The notes beneath the pieces are model-generated. The model saw only the letters and a program-made list of their open reading frames with translations. It was not told the DNA's origin and did not search any database. From the NCBI GenBank assembly GCA_008360955.1, contig LUCM01003896.1, positions 16,595-80,594 of the forward strand: 64,000 bases of DNA, read 5' to 3'. This document shows positions 1 through 12,800 of this stretch, piece after piece. Position 1 is the first letter of the stretch, and every line of letters starts with the position of its first letter. Origin of the DNA: Fasciolopsis buskii (Eukaryota > Platyhelminthes > Trematoda > Plagiorchiida > Fasciolidae). The position numbers were made by a program, and so were the translations under genes.

Positions 1-899
1 CGGTCTATTAAGTAATTTATCTAGATTCAGACAAATCTTAATCAAAACAAACCTGCTCGCATTTTGGATCTTCAATTCAAATCTGAAATGTAAAACTCCA
101 TGGATAAATTCTGCGTGACCACTCTACTGGTGTCGATTGGTGAAATCCTGGGTAGAGTAATTAAAGTACACCGTTGGTCTAGGTGTAGTTCATCTTGTGC
201 TCGTTGTGTATCTGGTTTGATTGCCAACAAAATAAAACCGTTTGCTCCTAAATCTAAAGAAAACGTTTGCTTTAATCATGTCTGATTTCAGTAACAAAGG
301 TGTTTAATTTCCGGAAGTAAATGCAAGCAGTTTCATGAGCAGCCCACAAGATCCCAATTAAGACTGGCGCCAGGATTTACTTTCATCAAGCAGCTTGAAT
401 CGTAAGATGTAAAGTAATTCATAAGCAGTTCAAAGTCTATCAATCTGCAGCCAGATCTGCATATCCTATCGCCTTCAACTACTAAATTAGCAGGTTTGTT
501 AGAATGTCCTTAATTTTGTGTATGCTTACGCCGAAATTAGTGTCATCTAGAGAAGACAGAACAAAATTACTTCAGAAGTAAACAAGAAATCTATCGATTA
601 CTGCCGCTCATCAGGTTCACGAAACCAGTAATTTCCCCCTCAATCACTTCCTAACTTCCACATGCCGATATTGGTTTTGGTGTCAATATGCCACGTGAAT
701 CCCCAATCATCGTTGTGTTTCATGAACGAAATAGCCATTCATGCAGCATCTTAATAAACCAAATGAGGATTTGTGTTCATGTACATTTTTCATTGGAATG
801 GACCGTTGGATGTCGTACACTACCGATTTCCTTGTATGTATCACTATGAAATAGTGATCCTCATGAGAACTCGGAGCACCAGTTGTCAACGCCGCGATT

Positions 900-978
900 C
901 GTTGGGATGCGCTACGTGGTCGGTTTTACTCGGGAGATTCGACATCGTTAAGTCCCAAATAAGTGAAATTCTCGATAA
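900..978 (+). CDS. Possible further upstream exon of the TPR gene
   Basis: An open stretch with a TPR-like helix pair (LGCATWSVLLGRFDIVK) ends at a GTAAGC donor at 979. The two leftover bases complete a Lys codon with the first base of the exon at 1345, so the phase fits. Against it, no clear acceptor is visible upstream and the repeat register with the next exon is poor. The start given is approximate. The rest of 1-1344 shows nothing coding that I can support. Confidence 0.2.
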
Positions 979-1344
979 GTAAGCTGACCTCCTAGTCTGG
1001 TAGCAGGAGGGCTTGGCAGACTGGATTCGTGCATTCGAAAACCACAATGTTTCATCAATGAACCATTAACGTATTTTAGTATCACCCTGATTCTAGAGGG
1101 AACAAACGCAAAGGTTCATGTTAGTCCTAAGCATAGCATAGTCGGTATACTACTGAGTCGATGGTTAGAGTCGTTTTATTGAAGGAAACGAAGATTTGCA
1201 AAATATTTTCAAATCAATGTTTCCAGCATATTACCTACCACGTTGTGCAATCCTCGGCAAAGAATATGCGCGAATCTCTGAAACTCGAAAATCTATCAAA
1301 TCAATTGCCTTGATCAAAACAACCACGTTTTTTTCTCGCATCAG

Positions 1345-1455
1345 ATATCAAAAAGCCATCGATGAGTTGGAATTCGTGTTCGAACACAATCCTTCGCTCA
1401 CTTGGATTCCATTTCAGTTGGGCATTTGTCACTTGAAACTGCAACACTATTCCAC
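1345..1455 (+). CDS. TPR gene, first supported exon in window
   Basis: The acceptor is TCGCATCAG after a T-rich tract and the donor is GTGAGT at 1456. It encodes visible residues 1-36 plus two bases of a split Thr codon. It holds the second helix of one TPR and the first helix of the next (WIPFQLGICHLKLQHYS). The exon starts on the third base of a codon, so an upstream exon must exist. Confidence 0.85.
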
Positions 1456-4400
1456 GTGAGTCGCGAATTTATTTGAACGAGAAAACTACTCATTTGTGTT
1501 TTAGTGCTATCATGTTTTTCGGTGAGTCGTTGAAAATTGGATTTGTCTCGTGCAATGTCTACCTCTGTCGGGCGGACGCATATGCCGCACAGAACAAGGT
1601 AACCACAGTCAGGCAACTTGTAAATCTCAAATGTATAAAAAATGTGTTAAACCAATAATTCATAAAATTATTAAAGTATCCACTAATCACCTGATAAAAA
1701 TTAGACCCGATGACTGAACCCATGCAGATGTCCAAGTATTTCCGCACTTAGTTGTACTGTCTGTAAGAATGATAAATCGTACGTGGACAAATATTGGCTA
1801 TTTTGCTGAATGCTGATCATGGGCGCTTCAGAACTATTTCAGAATTTTGTGTCAAATAGTTTGGATTCATACGACTTACCCTGGGGTCCCACACGGGCGT
1901 CAATAAAATATCATTCCAATTGGTCTATTCAAATAAAAAGTCCAGAATTACAGCTCATTAATATTGAGAAGGAAATACTCAAAGTCAAATTGACGATGGC
2001 TTTTGGAGTTTCTGAATGCGTCAGAACAATTCATAGGACTGGAAACCTAGGAGACAGAGATTAACTATAACGAAGTCAAGTTGCTTAGCTGGCTGCTTCG
2101 TGGAATAAGCCTTTCACGTCCAAACCTCGGGTTATCTAAACAACATTACACGGAAATGTATCAGGCTCCAATTTTATTCTCGTTAGAGGTCATCACTGGT
2201 ACTTACCTACAACTGCATTCCTGGTCTAAATCCGGACGTTTTACTTTGTGGTTGACGAATAATGTTGACTGTTGGTGAGGGCGAAAGCTGGACACACGCA
2301 CCCTTGGAATTTGTATGGCTCCATGAGTGAGGTTCACGGAGCAGTACTAATAGACACAATTTCCAGGTGAATGTCTCCGCTTCAAACCCTGAGTTTGGGG
2401 GGGGGGTGGATATGTGCCAGTGATTCTTTCTACTGAGAGCGAAACTCGAGTCTGCTGGGTTCTGGGTACAGGATTGATTGGATGATCTGAGAAGCAGCTT
2501 CTGCTCCACACATTAGTCTGAATTTAATTTGAGGTGTTACCTACAATGCACTCATTGCTTTACTCAGGCATCCACGAGGTCTTTGTATGTGAGACGAAAC
2601 TGGGTGATCTAATATCACATTATTGGTAAGAATTAGGGCCGATTTTACTTCGGCATCACGGAACTCAATACTCCATGTGAAATGTAATGATTCAAAGTTT
2701 ACCGTTCAATAACACACTGTAGTAGAAATCGTTATCTAACTGTCGACATTTATTATAACTGAATGCATTTTGAGATGATTTCTTGCAAGAATTCGTGTTT
2801 TCCCAGTTAATATGTTTGTCCACTGTGCATTCAGCTGCCTATTAACGTGCAATAATTGAGCTATTCAAACTATCCGGAGGTGTTGGTCTGCTGCAATTCA
2901 AGTGGAAGCAGCTAAAAGATCAACAGCCGGTAATAAGGCGTTCAGGCTTCTTGGGAAATAAGGCAAGTGTTTAAAGACAGTGCAGCGTAATCTAAGTGAG
3001 GAGTCACATGTCGATCAGTCCAAAAGTTAATCGTGTTCAAACAGTTAACTGCTGTGTTCAGGCCCCTGACACGTTAGATTTTTTTAGTGTTTGAACAATC
3101 AAAGCTATAGTGTATTGTACCACACAATTCATATGCAGATTCCTCAAAACCAGAAAGTGTATGTGGTGAGATACTCCTGTTTTATGGATACATTACGCTG
3201 CACGAATCCTGTCTTAGTGTTTATGAATCGAACGTTAGCCGCGATGTTTCTGTTTTCAACCAGAACATTCTTAGAAGGAAATTACTCACCATATCAAATA
3301 TTTGATCTATTCTTCGAATAAATTCCCATATCGGACCGTTTCTCATGTGTCAAGATTGACTGTGCCATTTTGGATATTCAACGAGCAATTTACTTGGAAC
3401 CGACCCGAGCCGAGTTGTATCTGAGACTATGTCAGTTGATGCTTGTTCGGGACGAATCTGCTTTTTACTCGTCTGTTTGGAAAACCATGTTTCAATCATC
3501 CATGATGCATATGTCATTTCATCAAGTACGCCAACGAGTAAGTCTTGCTCCGAACACAATATTCCCCTTGATGTTCGCATCGAATTCCAGAGAGCTGATT
3601 ATTGCTTGTGTCTCTCGTAATTTTTCCCTTGAAGACGATAAATTTCTGCATGGTCGATGCCTAGTAGACTTGCGATACCAAGTCAAGTGGCATCTAATCT
3701 CCTCCAGCAAACTACTTGTTTTATTCTTACTGTTAGTATTTTATTTCAAATCACAAAAGGTCTGACCAAAAATCTATTGATATTTTGAACGTTATTTTTG
3801 CCGGACCACTTGAACTAGCCAGTTTCCGACAATATAGCCTTATGTACCTTTATATTTTAACCAAAACTATTACTGGTTCCAGTTCATTTCGGTTGCAACA
3901 ATTACCAAGTTTTCACCACCGCACTCTGATTTCGGTTGACCTTTCACAACACCATCCACTCGAAGATTGGAATAGTGAATGTTTGACTGCGAAATAAAAG
4001 TTGAACAACTACCAAGTAGAGGAAAGATTTCGGACACAAGAACACCACTAACTGCAACAGTGACTCGCATCACCCATTGCTTCTAGCTGTTGTTTGGGTA
4101 GATCTAGTGGATCCCACCTCGATAGTCTTATTGCACCTAAAATAGCTAGCCCCCTGGTTAAACTTTTCAAACCATTTTCCTATATCGTCGTTTGGCTACT
4201 TCGACCTATTCTCCAGTCATTGCCTGCATTTGCGAACGGCACGCTCCGAGGCAATCGTTCTGTGAACATGCGCATGCGATTATCTGGTGCTCGCGAAATA
4301 TGTATGCGTTGGAATTAAGCCGGTGTCCGACCCTTTACCAGGGGACTATACTGACCAAATCCTCTGATATTAGTTTAACCAGAACTCATAATTCTCTAAC

Positions 4401-7400
4401 CACTGCCCGTAGAATTTTGGAGAGCTGGCGCATAAAATTGAGCCAGATCTAAACGCATCGAAGCAGTCGCGTGATAACAGATGTTGAAAAAGTTTGTTCA
4501 TCCAAAGTATAGTGCTGCATACCTGGATAAACAAATGATTCGAGTTGCGGATTGCGAGAAGCGCAGCTAATCGTTGTAATGTCCATATGTACAAGAAATA
4601 AGGTGGATGTCAGACTGCTGCGTTACCGTATCCATGGAGATTTGCTTAGCTTTCGGAGAATTTGCTTTGGCAAGTTGTAATTTATTGGATGCTCTCAGGT
4701 GAACTGGTTCACACATTATTCACACATAAAAACTCAATTAGATGAAATCACATTACACAGCGGTTTGGTCAGACAGGTACGAGTGATTCAAGCGGTTTTG
4801 AGTATAAGTTTGGTTGTTTTCTATGTTTCTTTTGGTCACGTATCAGTTCAGTTCGGTCAGTTCAATGAAACCATGAGCTTTGTTTGGTTGTTTTGGTTTT
4901 AGTTACCTCCTAGAATTATCGAGTAACAGCGGCAGAAAAATCAAAGGAAATGAATCCGAAGGGACTTTGGAAAAGCGAAAATATTTTGTATGCAATAATG
5001 TCGCAGACTGTGCCATTGGGCCATATCTCCAGAAAGTTTCCAATCGTCGCGTTGGGTGATCACTTGAAATTTACCTGGAAGCCTAACTCGACTTACCTGG
5101 GATAGTCTACGGACTGCGATTCTCATACCCTTCTGCTCCCAATTGCAGGCCGACTATATCGACCCATTTTCCAGTTGTTAAATGTCTCAGGAAAGAGCGG
5201 AGACCGAAAGGATCAATTTTTGGGCATGCATAATATCTCCGAAGCACTCTAACTTAATCAAATTCAGTGCCTATTCGCGGGGCTCATTTCTGCGGCTCAA
5301 TACCTTATACCTAACCGTAATATTCCTGACACTGTTCTCCTAGCATGCACTGTCAGCGATACGAAAACATTGGTATGAGACTTTAGTTGTGTGAATGCTT
5401 TCCAATCAATATTGGAAGGCCCCAATTCCAACGGTAAATACTCAGTTATTTCAGTTAAACCCGTGTACACAAGGATAGCTAGGGAGACAAGTATGGCGAC
5501 CGTTGCTTATCTAGGCTAGTTCAGGTGCGAGCAATTCTGAGTTTATCCCCATTGGTTCGGACAAATCTTCGTTTGTCGACTATTCATAGAATCGGCTTGT
5601 TGGAATTTTTGTTCATATGCTTTTGCACATTTCTGTCTTGCCGTCCTCAAAGCGTCTGATTCCATGCCTACAAGTCATTCCGTAAATCAGGCAGAATGCG
5701 GCGCAAACTTTGTTCACATTCGCTGCGTCAAATAAACGACATTCGAATTCCTCGTCGAATTTTAATATCTTAGGCCAAATGAATGATGTTCTGTAATTGC
5801 ATACAAATTTATTACAAATCGTAAGTGTGGCTCTTTTATTCTGATATCGCATGAGCTGTTCTGACATCAACATAATCCAGCATCAAGTTTTGAACTAAGC
5901 AAGTTATTAACAGTCTACCTCAAAAACAACCCAAAACCCTGACGGCCATTGCAGATATACGACCAGATCGGTTAGTTTTGGACGACTTTCATGTGCGGGG
6001 AAAAAATCGACGGCTTGTTTGCCTCAGACGACAACCAGCAACACTTTGCAATCTACACCTAGGCCAGCAAAACGTAAAATCCACCGGTTTAATCAGTCGG
6101 GGTTTTCTGTACACATCCACGTCTTGGTAAAGCAAATCCGAATTAAACAATTTGAACTAACCTATCAGTGCAGTTTATTTGACGCGGTTGTGAATCAATG
6201 GAAAAATTTTTCCTTGTCAATCGGTGTGCAATGCTTTGCCACGGTTGAAAACATCCAGTAGAAACTACTTTTATCACTTTGATTCTGTATGTGTGCACGC
6301 TCATTTTCTCCCACTAATTGACCGTTTGATAAATGAAAGACTTTGTGTCGTTTCTGAATATTCCATCCTCCAGGCTTTGGCACACTGCATACTAGGACAA
6401 TATTCTCAAGCAATCGATTTACTCCAGGGTCTAACAAGGTCACGAATTACCCTGGATGATTGGCTGCTTCTTTCGGAGGCCTGGAGAAGAATAGGAAATT
6501 GGTCCGCCGTGGTGACTTCGTTGCAGAACGCCATCCAGAGTCTGGTAATTTCAAACAAATTGGGAAAAAGCTTCCTCCTGGCGGACGAGATCTAAAATGG
6601 CCAAACTCATAATATTCATGTGAAAAATAATGCCCCTGCAGTCATTAAAACGGACTGTCATGATGAATATGAAAATCTTTCAGTTATTCGCTGTTCTACG
6701 TTGAACAAGAATCTGGTTTGTCTTTTCCTGTCAAATAAAATCGATAGACAACAGAGGTGGTACGGTAGATCTTGTTCATTCTAGCCAATAGGATGTTCTT
6801 CGTTGTAAAACTACTCATTCTGTCTGCATGCAAACCAGTTGTATCTGTTAAGTTGAACGAAAACTGGTCTTCTGTGACACCTACAACACATCTTTCATGA
6901 ATCTGCTCATTGCTGTGGGACAAAGCTTATCGGACGAAAGACCAAATTCCCTTTGGAACCCATCGGTGAGTATCACCTACCGCGGTTCTGAGAAAGGGTT
7001 ACCCTGGCCAAACACTGGCATAGTCAATTCACACCTAGCCGAAGCCCTCAATCGCTGTATGGGCCCCCGAGGACAGATAGGTAGGATGTCGTATCGAATT
7101 GCAGCGCAGACGTCACTGCTGGGTCCCGAACCCCAATGTGGATGAACTCCCTAATGGTCAAGTAACCACATCATCTGATTCAAGCAGTCAGTTCGCAAAG
7201 TGACTTTGTGGTAGCCATTCATATCCGAACTCCGGATAAAAGTATATGACACAAGTCAAGAACAAAACCTCACAAATGCATTTCCTTCACTGCATGCCCT
7301 AGTTCTTGAGTCATATATATATATTTGTTCACTCATCCAGATACTACTTACTACTTCTATATATACGTATGTATATTCTGGGGCATTCTGCCCTCTTTCC

Positions 7401-9823
7401 TAAGCTTGGCTCAGCCCAAATGACAAAGAATTATTAACGAATCACAGTTGTGGTTCTTCTGTGGAGTCTTCGACGAATAGCTTCCATGCACACTCCCGAT
7501 GCAACAAATTAGATTCCGGAGTGTACAGGACGTTTGGACAAGATAGTACTGGTTACGCACACATGACGAACGCAAATAACCGCGAAATCAGTCGTGAGCT
7601 CTCGAGCAGATTTTAATCACTCATTCAGATATTACCATATATTTGTAGATATAATCTGTTTTGTCTTGATATTCATAGGAATCGCAAAGATGAGTCTTCT
7701 GCTGACTTGTGTTGCCCAAATAATGTAAATTGCCTGTTCCAATTAATTCATGCACGTGCTGCGCAGTGGTACATCCTGATTTCTTTTCACGGTCCATTCA
7801 GGAACCAAAACACTATCGAATTCCATGGCCATTGGTGACCGCAGAAATTCTGGAAAAGATCGGATTGGCTCGAATGCAGATGCGACTTTACCATGAAGCT
7901 GTGGAAAGTTTTTCGGCGGCCGCTCACATAAATCCACATAGATCTTCTGTAAGGACAGTTCTTTGATAAGATGTGTGCCAGTTAAAACTCCCTAAAATGA
8001 TCTGAGATCCTAACGACTACGTGGTTTTTTCTTTCAAATAGGTTTATCTGTATCGGGGTATATGTCGACTACGTTTGGCCTATCAAACGCATCAGCTTCC
8101 CACTCGGCCAAGACCGGTTGAACAACAAAAACAGAAAGGAAACCATGAGAAATCGAAGTCGAATATAGTTCCCGTCAGAAAAACAGTGGCTGATGAAGGT
8201 TTAGAAGATTTGCACCATGTTATTGCAGCTCAGGATAGGTATCGGCATAAACACGGCATGACAAATTCCAAGGAACAAACTTTGACCACTGCCGATTTGG
8301 CATTGCGAATTCGAGCAATCTACTTTGCCGCGATTGGTCGTTTGTCCAAAGCAATCAGAACTTGTAATGTGATGTTAAAAACGAAACCCAAGTGGACATC
8401 GGCTCTGTTTTATCGGTAAGCTGAACTTGACTCCTGCTTTGGCGTGCTTTTTTTTTATTTTCCGTTGGCCATATTCATAATCATGCTGAGAAAATAATGC
8501 CTTCTTCAATGAGAAACGCTTAACCGCTGCATAGTCGGACATTAATTAGTTGAAAATGACAACAAATCCGAATCACTGAAACGATCATTGCCGGTTTCAT
8601 CCTCTGCGATACGTAATAGAACAGATTCACAAATGCGATTGTTAGTGCAATCCTTCTTGGTTGTTGCAGGGATAAGTTGGGGGCGGGAATACCGTTCGAG
8701 AATCTACATTATGGACAGTTCAAATGGTTTATTGCCAGCATGACGAATGGGAGGGCATCTACTAGACAAAAAGAACCACAAATCAGTTCATTTCGGTTTC
8801 AGTCCCATCCTCCAAAGCCCTTAGTCTGATTTGGATTACTACTTCATAGTAACTATAAGCACAATATAATAAACAAAATCAGTGGATGATTGAGCACTTC
8901 AGTTGCATTTATCAGCCGAACTGCAGCACGTGGTCACATGTCCCGAAGTCTACAAGTACCTCCAAGGAAGGATCTTGTAAACCCTACCCGGAATTCAAAC
9001 TCGATCTAAGGGTCACATGATTTTTCGTCCTGTTATGGACTGCCAATCTCCGGCCATGTTCTCTTTGCCAAGTCATTTGAAAGAGAATTCACTCTGAAAC
9101 TTTGATCTATGGGCATTCAAGAAATATGTGCAAACCATCTTAAGCTGCACTGCTTCGTTACCTCTCTTGAATTTCGGGTTCCACGCTCCACTACATTAAT
9201 TTTAATCTCAATATTGCTCATAAAGTTATCCACTTTATACTAGCAAAACTGGTAACGGTCCCATGTCACTGAACAGTGTACGAGGATCGATCTGACTGGT
9301 CCTGGATACAGTCAATTGTTGATGGATAACCGAATGTCATATCAATACTACGGAGGTCTTAAATTAGTAAACGTTAAACAAACCAGACATTAAGCAAGAA
9401 AACAAAGACCTTCCCCAACTCCGTATACCTTTCTTGCTTAGTGTCTTACCCTGATTAAGTTTTTCTAATCGAATTTTGTAGTACACAAATGGGTACTTTG
9501 TGTCAGATTCCAGTATTTAAACACCTTCAGATAAGGTTAAATTCGATTCTAGTCTGGATCGCTGTCTGCGTCTTCGTCCAGTTGGATTCGAGATGTAAAT
9601 CGGATTTTCCAAAGTACTAAATGACCAAGTATATCCTGTTCGTGAAAGACCATCTACGCTAGGTTTCTGGCTTTCTTGTTTCGTACATTTCTTGGTCACA
9701 ATATTTGAAAAGCAGTTATCTGAAACTAGTAGTTTCATTTCTTTGCGAGACACACATGAATGCATCAGCAGTCGATAATTTCTCATGGGTGAACAAATGC
9801 ATACGCATATATATTAACTTATG

Positions 9824-9865
<42 letters not shown>

Positions 9866-12800
9866 AGACAACAAATGATTCGGCCTTAATTCATCCGGTT
9901 TATTGATCGACAGTTCACACCCCTCGTTCGTCGACTTCGTTTGCCCTGATTCGCACTCGGCACATTCACCAAGTAATTTAACTTTTATGGACAAAAAATG
10001 TCGTAACATAAACCCTATCTTGTGTTTACACTGAACTTCCTAATGAATTATAGTAGAGTCCCATTAGCATCTTCTCATAATATACACGGATTTTTCTAAC
10101 CAAAATTTCCTGCCCATTTACTTAAAATAATTTTCGTTTGGTTCGTGTACACAGTAGGCTATGGGCTACTATTATTCACGGTAGAAACTCTAATTGCATG
10201 CTTGTTCCTTGGCATTCGGATTCAAGAGAATAAATGGTTCATTTCCCACTGGAAACTGTCAGGGTAGTAGATAAAGTATTGTTAAATCTATTTGTGTATT
10301 TGCAGCAATATACCCAAGTAAAAATGTTTCAAAGATATGAATGTTTTTTTTATCAAGTTATGCCTTAACCAATTACGTATTGCCAACATCTTCCACGCAT
10401 TTCTTTCGAAAATTAACATTTCTACCCCAGAATGAAACACTTTGCCACAAAAACACCGACTGATTGTTGTGAGATTTTTATTTTAAATTAATTATGCAAA
10501 TTATTCCTGACTAATTTCGCATACTTATTTTTTGCAAAGCAAGCTAGCGTCCTAATTGACTGACGATGTAATCTTCAAACTTTACCTGTGATTGTACACA
10601 ACCGTGAACCTGCACAACACTAGCTCCAACTGAATTAACGTTTTAAAGTTAGCTGTAGTATTGGATTTGTTCAGAATCCTCCTTATCCTAGGTTTGAACC
10701 CGGCAATTGTTAAGCGATCCGCTTCAGGGCATTTCAGCCTAAAGATGCTGTGTTTGAACCATCTCATCGCCAAACTGTTGTCGACATGGAAGTCTTTACT
10801 TGAACCCTAACTCCTCCTGCAATTGAATTACATTGCCCTGTCGTTAATAAATGGAGTAATAAAGCGCGCGCGCGCGAGAGAGAGAGAGAGCTAGAAAAGA
10901 GGATCACGATCGTCTGTGTCTAGAGACACTGAAGAATATGAATGAGAACAGGCTTCAGTAGAATGGCTGTTTTTTAAATTATCTTTTGAACTCATGTTCT
11001 CCCTAAGGGACCGAGGCAACCAAAACGTATGAAAATCTGAGAAATGAATGTGTTACAGGGTCCGGGTTGTTTTTTCCCAACCGTTTTATTTGTGAGTCTT
11101 ATGCCCGTTCTCATCGTTCCTGGTTTTTGAAGACACTATAATAAAGTGTTGTAGTTGCCTTTTATCTCGTGAATCCCAACCAGTAATAGGTCCATTTATC
11201 ACGCTAACTGTCTTAGAGAATGTCAAATGAATTCCGTTCATAATGAATCTATCATTTTTGTTCACTATTTCGTGTGCTGCAAAGATTTCTAGTGCGATTG
11301 CGATTCATTCACTATATTATACTGGTCAATTCGCTCCCTTTGGTCCAGCGGACTTTTCAAGTATTTGTTGAAAATGTATCGTTTATCCGAAGCTGATTTT
11401 ACAACATCTGTAAAACTCAGCCCCGATTGTGCCCTGATCTACTATACCCGTGCATTGTGCCGAGAAGCCATGGGCAACTGGAACGGAGCTCTTGAAGTAA
11501 GTCATCAAGAGCCACCTGTTTCCTTGTTCGTTTGTGTTTCCAAATTTAACTAACAATCTAAAGTTAGTAAGGCTTTTCTCTGGATTGATGGCTTACCTTT
11601 TGAAATCCAATTTGTTCTTTGGCTGTTCACAATTTCTGAATTACTTCTAGGTAGGGCTGTATCCTGGACGGAACGCCGTATTTCGAAATTTCTAAAATGC
11701 CCTCACTCAATAATTCACAAGCAGTCGGCAGTTAACTGCTTCGGATTTTTGACACTGAGTGGGGGAGAAAATAAACTTTAGATTTTACGAGACCACTAAT
11801 CTTTCCAAACAATATTCCGACCTGTAAAATTTATTTATTAAAGGCTATCACGAAATTGAGAGCACTTGCCCACTATTTAAACTTAAATTATAAAGTAGTC
11901 GTTATGCGAACTGATAAAAGTGCGATATATATAATTTTCTAAGTTTACTTACGTCGATTAAGTCAAATTATCGGGGGCTTGCCTCAACTTTCAAAGTGTA
12001 GAGTTCGGCATCGTACGAGTGAAAAGTGGTTAAACCTTCTTCAATCACGTGCATGTATATGTATACATGTAAATAATTTGAGCCATAATTTCACACGTGT
12101 ACACTTTCCGATCTTTACAACATGTATGCACATATGCACATATAATTTAAAGATCCAACAATCACAGTCTTAAAGGTTTATTATTCTTATTTCTTTTTGT
12201 AAGCTACCAGCCACAGTAGTACCCAGTGTATTGGTTTAAAGGATTTCTCCAAGTAATTACAATTGAGATGCCCATAGTGACAGGTAGAAATGGTCACAAG
12301 CTCTGGACACAACTATAGCCATGCCAACGTGATAGATTGCTTTGAAGGAAGACAGTATTTACAGACGAAATTTTGCCCTGAGTGTTTAAAAATATGTATC
12401 TGGAAACCCTAATGAATATTACATTGAGAAAGGTGTTACTGATGGCACCGCACTGACAAAAGTGAAGGAATTTTATTGAAACCAATGTTGATAGATTTTA
12501 CAAATTTTTTCACTCCGATATTTTCACAACTATTTACTTCCATAAATAACTTCACTGAAAATATTCCCCATCTTTCTTAAGCTCGCAGTGTATTATTATA
12601 AATGAAAACCAGCAATACTTCCAAATCCACGTTTGAAAGTGAATGGCTAATTTTTATAACAAACCCGAAATGCGAACGTCTAACCTGACAGGTAGACCGC
12701 CGAGTGTGATAAGTGGAAATAAATCGATTCACCACGTAATATAATTCCTCAAATCGCCATGGAATCAATGTTTAGCTATTTCACCTTTGCTGATGATTTC

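Larger units (their letters stand above)
8416..11348 (+). other. Intron of the TPR gene (2.93 kb)
   Basis: It holds TA and CG/GA microsatellites (listed separately). A tRNA B-box-like string occurs near 10,690. No exon is supported. Confidence 0.6.
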
